Below are positions 57,903 to 64,000 of a DNA stretch of 64,000 bases, one piece after another. Numbering within the stretch: position 1 is the first letter of the stretch; each line of letters begins with the position of its first letter. Source of the stretch: Acidimicrobiales bacterium (GTDB lineage: Bacteria; Actinomycetota; Acidimicrobiia; Acidimicrobiales; DATDAH01); NCBI GenBank assembly GCA_016794585.1, contig JAEUJM010000041.1, positions 1-64,000 of the forward strand, read 5' to 3'. Below the pieces are notes generated by a model that had not been told where the DNA came from, did not search any database, and was given only the letters and a program-made list of their open reading frames with translations. Position numbers and translations under genes: made by a program.

Positions 57903-59582
57903 CAGGAGGCGGCCGGCGAGGGCGCCGGTGTGCTCACCGTGATCGAGGAAGGGCTGGCCGTTCACGATCGTGTGGTCGATGCCGTGGGCGGTCTGCACGA
58001 AGCGGGCGGCGTCACCGGGGAAGTCGTGGACGATCTCGGGCACGTCCAGGCCGAGGCCGTCGAGGTCGATCACGTTGAGGTCGGCGTAGGCCCCCTCGGC
58101 GACGCGGCCCCGGTCGCGGTAGCCGATGAAGTCCGCCGTGTCGGAGGTGAGGCGGCGCACGGCCTCCTCCACGCTCAGGACGCCCCGGTCGCGGGCCCAG
58201 TGGGCGAGCAGGTAGGTGGGCTGGCTGGCGTCCATGATCTGGGTGGCGTGGGCGCCGGCGTCGGCGAGGCCGAGGATCGTGGTCGGGGAGCTGATCTGCT
58301 CCTCGATGGCGGCCTCGTCCTGGTTCATCACCGGCCAGTTGACGATGGCGCGCCCGTCGGACGACTCCATGGCGTCGAGGTAGGCCGCGACCGGCGTGGT
58401 GCCGGCGGCCCGGGCGATGCCGGCGAGGGAGTCGGCCTCGGTGTAGGCGTAGCGGACGTCGTCGGGCTGCACCAGATACATGCGCTCGAAGGGCTCGACC
58501 GCCTTGCCGGCGCCCTCTTCGACGAGCCGGGCGCGGACCTCGGGGTCCCGCAGCGCGGCGAGGCGGCCGGCGAGGTCGAGCCCCTTGAGCGGGGCGAAGG
58601 AGGGCAGGTCGTCCACGAGGGTGTTGGCGGCGAAGCTGAAGAGGACACCGACGCTGCGGGGCGTGATCTGGGGGCGCAGTTGGGCGCCGGTGCGGTTGGC
58701 CTCCTCGCTCAGTGCGATGACCTGGCGGTAGTGGTCGCCGAGCGAGGCGATCTGCTGGAGGTTGAAGCTGAAGGGGCGGCCCGTGCGGCGGCTGACCTCG
58801 GCCATCCACGCCAGCTCCTCCTCGACGCGTGAGCCGGACCCGTTCTCCTCGTTGTAGCGAGGGGCGCTCTCGAGCACGCCGCGGCCGAGCTCGCCCAGGG
58901 GGGCGGCGATGCCGAAGAACTCCTCGGGCGCGCTCCACGTGCCGGGCACGTTGCGCCCGTCGGGCACCCGGTGGAAGAGGCTGCGCGAGATCGAGTACCC
59001 GAGGGCGCCGGCCTCGAGCGCGGCCCGCACGAGCGCGGCCATCTCGGCGATCTGCTCGTCGCTGGCGGCGAAGTCGGGCTCGCAGGCCGCCTCGCCGCAC
59101 ACGTAGGTGCGCAGGGCCACGTCGCCCACGTAGCCGCCGGCGTTGATGCCGAGAGGAAGCTGGTCGACGGTGTCGAGGTACTCGCCGTAGGACTCCCACT
59201 GCCACGAGAGCCCGTCGAGGATGCACGCCGCGGGGATGTCCTCGACCGACTCCATCATCGTGGCGAGGGTCTCCGCCTGGCCAGGACGGACCGGGGCGAA
59301 GGTCATGCCGCAGTTGCCCATGACCACCGACGTCACGCCGTGCCAGCACGACGACGACATGAGCGGGTCCCAGCCCACCTGGGCGTCGAGGTGGGAGTGC
59401 AGATCCACGAAGCCCGGGGTGACGAGGCGCCCTTCGGCGTCGATCACCCGGCCGGCGCCGCCGGCGTCGACCGTCCCGACCGCGGTGATGCGGTCGCCGT
59501 CCACGGCGACGTCGGCACGGCGGGCCGGTGCGCCGGTCCCGTCCACCACGGAGCCACCCTTGATCACCAGGTCGTGAGCCAT
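57888..59582 (-). CDS. N-acyl-D-amino-acid deacylase/dihydroorotase-like amidohydrolase
   Basis: 564 residues. LVIKGGSVVDGTGAPARRADV and VTPGFVDLHSHLDAQVGWDP (metal HxH) open the TIM-barrel amidohydrolase; GVTSVVMGNCGMTFAPVRPGQ is typical of the D-aminoacylase group. Late motifs include GLADAGAHATQIMD and SDTADFIGYRDRGRVAEGAYADL. It could hydrolyse an N-acyl or cyclic amide; the substrate is not fixed. TACGCT lies six bases before the ATG. The divergent neighbour is an MFS exporter. Confidence 0.92.
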   Translation of the reverse strand: MAHDLVIKGGSVVDGTGAPARRADVAVDGDRITAVGTVDAGGAGRVIDAEGRLVTPGFVDLHSHLDAQVGWDPLMSSSCWHGVTSVVMGNCGMTFAPVRPGQAETLATMMESVEDIPAACILDGLSWQWESYGEYLDTVDQLPLGINAGGYVGDVALRTYVCGEAACEPDFAASDEQIAEMAALVRAALEAGALGYSISRSLFHRVPDGRNVPGTWSAPEEFFGIAAPLGELGRGVLESAPRYNEENGSGSRVEEELAWMAEVSRRTGRPFSFNLQQIASLGDHYRQVIALSEEANRTGAQLRPQITPRSVGVLFSFAANTLVDDLPSFAPLKGLDLAGRLAALRDPEVRARLVEEGAGKAVEPFERMYLVQPDDVRYAYTEADSLAGIARAAGTTPVAAYLDAMESSDGRAIVNWPVMNQDEAAIEEQISSPTTILGLADAGAHATQIMDASQPTYLLAHWARDRGVLSVEEAVRRLTSDTADFIGYRDRGRVAEGAYADLNVIDLDGLGLDVPEIVHDFPGDAARFVQTAHGIDHTIVNGQPFLDHGEHTGALAGRLLRSTD

Positions 59583-59588
59583 GCGCGG

Positions 59589-59594
59589 AGCGTA
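59589..59594 (-). promoter_or_regulatory. -10 box (TACGCT), leaderless amidohydrolase
   Basis: Minus strand, six bases before the ATG at 59582. Confidence 0.55.
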
Positions 59595-59618
59595 GGACGC
59601 GACGAGGGGTGGTGCCGG

Positions 59619-59624
59619 TAGACA
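59619..59624 (+). promoter_or_regulatory. -10 box (TAGACA) for the MFS gene
   Basis: Seven bases separate it from the GTG at 59632. Confidence 0.45.
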
Positions 59625-59631
59625 GGGGGCG

Positions 59632-60939
59632 GTGACCGAGACGACGAGGGGGGAGGCGGCGCCGGACGACGGGTCGTCGAACGCGCCCGAGGCGCCCGAG
59701 CCCGTCCGGGCGCCCGAGAAGCGTGGCCTGCGGGATGCCGCCCGCGCCTTCCACCACCGCAACTTCGCCCTCTTCTGGACCGGGGCGCTCCTTTCCAACA
59801 CCGGCAGCTGGGTGCAGAACGTCACCGTGCCGTTCGTGGTCTTCAAGCTCACCGGCTCGGCGGGCTGGCTCGGCGTGGCGGGCTTCGCCCAGCTCTTCCC
59901 GGCCTGGCTCATGGGGCCGGCGGGGGGAGTGGTCGCCGACCGCTTCCCGCGTCGCACCGTGTTGCTCGTGACGCAGACGATGATGGCCGGGCTCGCGCTG
60001 TTGGAGGCAGTGGTGTGGGCCGCAGGGGTGCGCAACGCCGCGGTGATCGTGGGCATCGTGGCGGTGTCGGGCGTCGTCGCCGGCCTCAACATCCCGAGCT
60101 GGCAGGCCTTCGTCAGCGAGCTGGTGCCCCGCGACGACCTGCTCAACGCGGTCACCTTGAACTCGGCGCAGTTCAACGCGTCTCGCGCCTTCGGGCCCGC
60201 GCTCGGCGGCATCGTGCTCGCCACCCTGGGCGTCACCTGGGCGTTCCTCATCAACGCGATCTCGTTCGTGGCCGTGCTCGGCGCCCTCGTGTTGATCTCG
60301 GTCCCCGTCATCGTCGAGAAGGCGAAGGGCAAGCCCCGGATCCTCGCCGAGTTCCGCGAGACCATCCGCTACACGAAGACCAAGCCGGGCATCGTCACCT
60401 GCATCATCGTCGTCATCGCCCTGGGCCTCTTCGGCAGCCCGGTGTTCACCCTCCTCGTGGTCTTCGCCGACGACGTGTACGGCGTCGGACGTGGCCTCTA
60501 CGGCCTGCTCGGCGCCGCCCTCGGCGTCGGCGCCATCCTCGGGACGCCGGTGGTGGCGGGGTGGGGGAGCGGCCTGCTGCGCAGCCGCCTCATGTCGGGC
60601 GCCCTCGTCATCTACGGCGCCTCCCTGATGGCCTTCGCGCTGTCGCCCACGTACTGGTGGGGTGTCCTGGCCCTGCTCGTGGCCGGCGCCGGCTACCTGG
60701 CGGTGGCCTCGACGCTGAACACCACGCTCCAGCTCCTGGTCGACGAGCGCATGCGGGGCAAGGTGATCGCCCTCTACCTGATGGGCCTCACCGGCACCGT
60801 GCCCCTCGGCAACCTGATCCAGGGCTGGATGACCGAGGCCATCGGCCCCCGCACCACCGTCACCCTGAGCGGGGCGGCCTTCCTCGCCGTGGTGGCGTGG
60901 CTGGCCACCAGCCGGCGCCTCCGCCTCATGGACGGCTGA
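59632..60939 (+). CDS. MFS transporter (DHA3/enterobactin-exporter-like)
   Basis: 435 residues from GTG. A polar N-terminus of about 35 residues precedes NFALFWTGALLSNTGSWVQN (TM1, as in MFS_3/EntS), GPAGGVVADRFPRRTVLLVTQ (the conserved cytoplasmic loop) and NIPSWQAFVSELVPRDDLLNAV; about 10-12 membrane helices in all. Probably an exporter of a small molecule. It is divergent from the amidohydrolase, 49 bases apart. Confidence 0.92.
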   Translation: MTETTRGEAAPDDGSSNAPEAPEPVRAPEKRGLRDAARAFHHRNFALFWTGALLSNTGSWVQNVTVPFVVFKLTGSAGWLGVAGFAQLFPAWLMGPAGGVVADRFPRRTVLLVTQTMMAGLALLEAVVWAAGVRNAAVIVGIVAVSGVVAGLNIPSWQAFVSELVPRDDLLNAVTLNSAQFNASRAFGPALGGIVLATLGVTWAFLINAISFVAVLGALVLISVPVIVEKAKGKPRILAEFRETIRYTKTKPGIVTCIIVVIALGLFGSPVFTLLVVFADDVYGVGRGLYGLLGAALGVGAILGTPVVAGWGSGLLRSRLMSGALVIYGASLMAFALSPTYWWGVLALLVAGAGYLAVASTLNTTLQLLVDERMRGKVIALYLMGLTGTVPLGNLIQGWMTEAIGPRTTVTLSGAAFLAVVAWLATSRRLRLMDG

Positions 60940-60977
60940 CCCGCCGGCGCCGACTGCCTGCATCGCCGCACTCGCTC

Positions 60978-61029
60978 CGTTCTGCCAGCACCCGTCTGTT
61001 CTGCGGAACAGCATCGTGCTGGCAGAACG
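60978..61029. terminator. Nested hairpin between convergent genes
   Basis: CGTTCTGCCAGCAC (60978-60991) pairs exactly with GTGCTGGCAGAACG (61016-61029). The 24-base loop holds a second stem, CTGTTC-TGCG-GAACAG. It lies between the MFS and nuclease genes and could stop both. Confidence 0.65.
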
Positions 61030-61041
61030 AAGGATCTGAGG

Positions 61042-61977
61042 TCAGTCGAGGTCGGCGTCGGCGAGGTGGCGGCGACCGGGGTCGCAGGTGGGCAGGACGG
61101 GGCACCAGCGGCAGACCGGGCCGGTGCGAGCGACGGGCTCGCGGCCGTCGTGGTGTAGCTCGACGAGGCGGGCCACGCCCTCGGCGATGCGGTCGACGGC
61201 GGCGAAGAGCACGTCCTCGGTGACGTCCTCGGGCTGGAGGCGCCCGGAGTCGAGGTAGTGGGTGGCCACCCGGCGCGGCGGCGTCCCGAGGCGGAGGGTC
61301 TCGACGAGTGCGTAGAAGCGAAGGTCGTCGACGTGGGCGGGCGAGAACATCCCCGTCTTGAGGTCGATGAGCACCTTGCCGGCCACGTTGCCGCGGGCGG
61401 CGCCGATGGACAGGTCGACCTTGCCGGACAGGCGCACGGCGTCGCCGCAGAGGTCGGCGCTCACCTTGCTCTCGGTGACGGGCCGCCAGGCCCGCTTGAG
61501 CGGTGGCCAGCACTCCAGGAACTTGGCCACCTGGTCGTTGGCCTCGCCCCGCAGCTCGGCCCGGTCGCCCTCCGAGCAGGTCTGGAGCCACTCGCCGAGG
61601 CTGCGGTCGCTGTCACGGAGGCGCTCGATGGCGTCGTCCACCAGGACGAGCGGGGGTGGGTTGCCGGCGAGGTTCATCGACAGCTCGATGGCCTTGTGGG
61701 CCACGGTGCCCCGGGCCAGCGCCGGCGTCCAGGCGAAGCCGCGGTCGGCGTCCTCGGCGAGGAAGCGCACCTCGCAGCCGTGCACCTGGCTCAGCGTGTG
61801 CTTGTTGAGGAACAGGGGGCGCTTGGGGAGCGAGCCCACGAAGGGGTCGATGCGGGCCTCGAGCTCGGCCCGCAGCTCCTGGCGGAGGCCGGCGTCGAAG
61901 GTGCGGTCGTCCTCGTCGGTGCTGCGCAACTGGGCCAGCAGGTCGGCCTGTGCGGGGTTGAGGGCGACGTCCTCCAC
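61042..61977 (-). CDS. PD-(D/E)XK nuclease with four-Cys iron-sulfur signature (Cas4/AddB-like)
   Basis: 311 residues from GTG. The nuclease core is RLSGKVDLSIG then KVLIDLKTG (D...DxK); HGCEVRFLAE gives the first Cys, and CRWCPVLPTCDPGR near the C-terminus gives three more. One distant Cys plus CxxCx5C is the [4Fe-4S] layout of Cas4 and AddB nucleases. No cas genes, helicase or CRISPR array is near. Starts six bases after a TACCAT box. Confidence 0.85.
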   Translation of the reverse strand: MEDVALNPAQADLLAQLRSTDEDDRTFDAGLRQELRAELEARIDPFVGSLPKRPLFLNKHTLSQVHGCEVRFLAEDADRGFAWTPALARGTVAHKAIELSMNLAGNPPPLVLVDDAIERLRDSDRSLGEWLQTCSEGDRAELRGEANDQVAKFLECWPPLKRAWRPVTESKVSADLCGDAVRLSGKVDLSIGAARGNVAGKVLIDLKTGMFSPAHVDDLRFYALVETLRLGTPPRRVATHYLDSGRLQPEDVTEDVLFAAVDRIAEGVARLVELHHDGREPVARTGPVCRWCPVLPTCDPGRRHLADADLD

Positions 61978-61983
61978 GCCGGG

Positions 61984-61989
61984 ATGGTA
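61984..61989 (-). promoter_or_regulatory. -10 box (TACCAT), leaderless nuclease gene
   Basis: Minus strand, six bases before the GTG at 61977. Confidence 0.55.
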
Positions 61990-62102
61990 CGGCCGGCGTC
62001 GGGATCCTGTTCAGGGGCACGGGACACACGTCGGCGAACGGCACCATCGCCCATCGAGCGCCACCACCGGGCGCCCGGGGATTCCTGTCAGAGGTCCTGG
62101 GG

Positions 62103-62423
62103 ATGATGACGGGGATGGAAGCCACGTCCCTGCGGTTCGCCGCCGCCGCTCGCAGCCTCGGGCACGCCGCCCGTCGGCGCGGGCTGGACGTGCCCGCCTT
62201 CCGCAGCCCGCCTCGCCTGGTGGGGGTCGACCGGTCCATCCGCCGGCGGGCCGACGGCGGCGCCACGGTGTCCGTGCGCCTGCGGGGCCGTCCCTGGGTG
62301 GCGGTGCTGGCCGACATGGTCGAGGGCGTCGTGGTGGCCAACCGCCTGCAGGGGCCGTCGGCCGACCAGTGCCGCACGGCGATGTGGACCGCGGTCGAGG
62401 GCGGCGGCCTCCAGGCCGCCTGA
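62103..62423 (+). CDS. Small basic hypothetical protein
   Basis: 106 residues: AARSLGHAARRRGLDVPAFRSPPR, then RADGGATVSVRLRGRPWVAVLADMVEGVVVANRL. Basic N-terminal half, beta-rich C-terminal half; no family recognised. The ATG at 62115 is an alternative start. It lies just before tRNA-Leu. Confidence 0.65.
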   Translation: MMTGMEATSLRFAAAARSLGHAARRRGLDVPAFRSPPRLVGVDRSIRRRADGGATVSVRLRGRPWVAVLADMVEGVVVANRLQGPSADQCRTAMWTAVEGGGLQAA

Positions 62424-62453
62424 GGGTCGGCTCGCACTAGCGTGAGCGGCCCG

Positions 62454-62542
62454 GCCCGGGTGGCGTAACTGGCAAACGCGGAGGGCTTAAACCCCTCTGG
62501 GGCTCCGGCCCCGTGCGGGTTCGATCCCCGCCCCGGGCACCA
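62454..62542 (+). tRNA. tRNA-Leu (anticodon TAA)
   Basis: Class II tRNA. Acceptor GCCCGGG (62454-62460) pairs with CCCGGGC (62532-62538); discriminator A62539, CCA at 62540-62542. The anticodon stem GAGGG/CCCTC encloses CTTAAAC with anticodon TAA at 62488-62490. The long variable arm (TGGGGCTCCGGCCCC region) and T loop GGTTCGATCC are present. Confidence 0.95.
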
Positions 62543-62605
62543 CCCACGCCACCGCGGCGCCCACGCGGGAACCTCGTCGTACAAACCCGTCGCCCGGTGC
62601 TCTCT

Positions 62606-62611
62606 TAGGTT
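62606..62611 (+). promoter_or_regulatory. -10 box (TAGGTT), leaderless sigma factor gene
   Basis: Six bases (GTGGAC) separate it from the GTG at 62618. Confidence 0.55.
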
Positions 62612-62617
62612 GTGGAC

Positions 62618-63082
62618 GTGGGGACGGTGGAGGGGGAGCAGGCGGCGTTCCGTGCCTTCGTCGACGAGGTCGAGCCCCGGCTGCGCCGGGCCTTCACGCT
62701 CCTGCGAGGTGCGGACGGCGGCGCCGACGCCACGGCCGAGGCGCTGGCGTGGGCCTGGGAGCACTGGGGCGAGGTGCAGGCGATGACCAACCCGGCGGGG
62801 TACCTGTACCGGGTCGGCAGCAGTCGGACCCGACGCCCGCGCCCACGGTTCTCGCCGCCACCCGTGCCTGCGGACGCGCTCGGCTTCGAGCCCGGGCTCG
62901 TCCCGGCGCTGGCCCGACTGTCGGTGCGGCAGCGGACGGCCGTGGTGCTGATCCACGGTTGTGGATGGACCCACCAGGAGGTCGCCGATGCGCTCGACGT
63001 TTCCCGGTCGTCCGTGGGCACCCACGTCGAGCGGGCCATGAGCAGCCTGCGCAAGGAACTGGGAGTCGAGTCCGATGTCTGA
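62618..63082 (+). CDS. ECF-type RNA polymerase sigma factor (sigma-70 family)
   Basis: 154 residues from GTG. Region 2 (about 5-65: AFRAFVDEVEPRLRRAFTLL, TAEALAWAWEHWGEV, NPAGYLYRVG) and region 4 (about 95-148: LARLSVRQRTAVVLIHGCGW, HQEVADALDVSRSSVGTHVERAM) are present. Region 2.1 is short, as in the SigE-like group. The next gene overlaps by 8 nt and has a membrane segment, which fits a sigma/anti-sigma pair (inference). Confidence 0.88.
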   Translation: MGTVEGEQAAFRAFVDEVEPRLRRAFTLLRGADGGADATAEALAWAWEHWGEVQAMTNPAGYLYRVGSSRTRRPRPRFSPPPVPADALGFEPGLVPALARLSVRQRTAVVLIHGCGWTHQEVADALDVSRSSVGTHVERAMSSLRKELGVESDV

Positions 63083-64000
63083 CGTCGCAGAGCAGATCCG
63101 GGCCTGGGCCGACGCGGCGGCGCCGGTGGACGCCGTCCCGAGCTCGCGCAGCGCGGAGGTCGCGGCGCTGGCCGATCGGGCCCGGCGTCGGCGGCCGCCG
63201 AGGCTCCTCGCTGCGGCCGCCGTCACGGTGTTCGTGGCGGCGCTCGCCGGCCTACTGCTGACCCTCGACCACGACGGCCCGCAGTCGGTGACCACGGGCC
63301 CCGCCGAGAGCACCGTCGACGCGGAGCCGGTCACCTTCGACGTGCTGGCGGTCACGGACGGGTCGGACCTCAACAGCCTGGGCGTCCTGAGGGCGGCCGC
63401 GTCACCCACACAACTGGCCGGACTTTGGGAGGTCGTCGGCGCTGACGGGGCCGCGCCGACCGTCGACTTCGGCGAACAGGTCGTGGTGAGCATCACCGTC
63501 CCCGACGACGCCTGCCCCCCGACCCTCGTGGCGTTCGACCGCGACGGCTCGACCGTCTCACCCCGGTTCGTCGAGCCCGGCGGTGGATGCGACGGGCCGC
63601 TGATCCCCCGGACCTTCGTCGCCGCGCTCGATCGGTCGACCACCGGCCCCGCGTTCCGGCTCGTCCTTCCCGGCCAGCCGCAGTACGAGTTCGGCGAGAC
63701 GTTCCTGGACGTCGGCGGCGAGGTGCCGGGCGTCTACGGCGCCACGGCCGCCTTCCACCTGTCCGACGACACGATGGCGACCGGGTCGACGATCGCCGGG
63801 ACTGTGCAGGTGTACAACTACGCCGACGAAGTCCTCGAGGCGTCGACCTGTGGTGCCTACTTCGTGGTGGTCCTCGAGGGCGAGGCCGCGACCCAGCTGT
63901 ACTCACGGCCCCGGTGCCTTGAGCGCTTCGTCGTCCCGCTGGGGATCTCCAGCTATCCCGTCACTGCGAAGGCCACCTTCCTGACCTGCATCAACGGTGA
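63075..64000 (+). CDS. Membrane-anchored protein, possible anti-sigma factor (cut by window end)
   Basis: Open from ATG 63075 to the window edge, 308 residues so far, no stop. The cytoplasmic N-terminus (about 1-48) is MSDVAEQIRAWADAAAPVDA and RARRRRPPRL; one transmembrane helix (AAAAVTVFVAALAGLLLTL, about 49-67) follows; the rest is extracytoplasmic and beta-rich, with Cys in DDACPPT, GGGCDGP, STCGAYF, RPRCLE and FLTCING. It overlaps the sigma gene by 8 nt. Position and topology suggest an anti-sigma or sensor role; no anti-sigma motif (for example HxxxCxxC) is visible. Confidence 0.75.
   Translation, partial: MSDVAEQIRAWADAAAPVDAVPSSRSAEVAALADRARRRRPPRLLAAAAVTVFVAALAGLLLTLDHDGPQSVTTGPAESTVDAEPVTFDVLAVTDGSDLNSLGVLRAAASPTQLAGLWEVVGADGAAPTVDFGEQVVVSITVPDDACPPTLVAFDRDGSTVSPRFVEPGGGCDGPLIPRTFVAALDRSTTGPAFRLVLPGQPQYEFGETFLDVGGEVPGVYGATAAFHLSDDTMATGSTIAGTVQVYNYADEVLEASTCGAYFVVVLEGEAATQLYSRPRCLERFVVPLGISSYPVTAKATFLTCING

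Noticed and set aside
61613-63643. 676-codon minus-strand ORF crossing tRNA-Leu
   Set aside because: It reads through a tRNA gene and antisense to the sigma factor.

Overview
The window is 64 kb of very GC-rich bacterial chromosome (third codon positions are almost all G or C; GTG and TTG starts are common). It reads as an actinobacterium, most likely of the class Acidimicrobiia (inference). The evidence is a bS22/AURKAIP1-type mini ribosomal protein, an Rpf-like cell-wall lytic protein, DUF501, DUF3566, DUF1707 and DUF7218 proteins, and many leaderless genes with a TAnnnT -10 box. The housekeeping genes run in the same order as the Mycobacterium tuberculosis segment Rv1003-Rv1026: rsmI, metG, tatD, rpf, rsmA(ksgA), ispE, glmU, prs, rplY, pth, mfd, mazG, eno, ftsB, DUF501, ppx. 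Accessory genes are inserted between these anchors.

Layout. 1-6 kb: a partial HTH protein at the left edge beside a perfect 23-bp inverted repeat, a PHP/PolX-like phosphoesterase, ychF, an SDR, a DUF192 protein, and rsmI divergent from a small membrane protein with overlapping start codons. 6-14.7 kb: a secreted protein with 14 delta-60 repeats (7+7), rmuC, metG, tatD, an Rpf-like protein, rsmA, ispE and bS22. 14.8-15.9 kb: tRNA-Gln(TTG) whose 3' half is duplicated about 1.06 kb downstream, enclosing one TerB/Coq4-like gene (a small island). 16-22.2 kb: accessory region with lipoproteins and a MarR regulator divergent from a coupled amidohydrolase-SDR-sugar-dehydratase-like operon. 22.3-34.2 kb: glmU (lacking the acetyltransferase site), prs, rplY, pth, a lipoprotein hydrolase, mfd, a PpiC/SurA-like lipoprotein and mazG. 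34.4-42.4 kb: a carboxyltransferase, a neocarzinostatin-like secreted protein, an orphan AbiEi/DUF559 gene bracketed by two related hairpins, a phytoene-desaturase-like FAD enzyme, an FMN glutamate-synthase-like protein and PPK2. 42.5-54.5 kb: eno-ftsB, then an ABC-2 exporter, molybdenum-hydroxylase S and M subunits without the L subunit, an SGNH-like membrane protein, an SDR, a DUF1707 protein and a MocA-like transferase, then DUF501-ppx-DUF3566-GNAT. 54.5-64 kb: lipid and fatty-acid genes (enoyl-CoA hydratase, epimerase, acyltransferase), an amidohydrolase, an MFS exporter, a Cas4/AddB-like nuclease, tRNA-Leu(TAA), and a sigma factor with a membrane partner that runs off the right edge.

Expression. 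At least 20 start codons lie only 6-9 nt after a TAnnnT hexamer with no Shine-Dalgarno, so leaderless transcription seems a main mode here and was used to choose starts. Downstream genes in operons are joined by 1-10 nt overlaps (ATGA, GTGA, TTGA, TGATG). Lipoprotein and accessory genes more often carry a clear GGAGG-type site. Apart from 1376-1711, covered by one doubtful ORF, no stretch above 300 bases lacks a gene.
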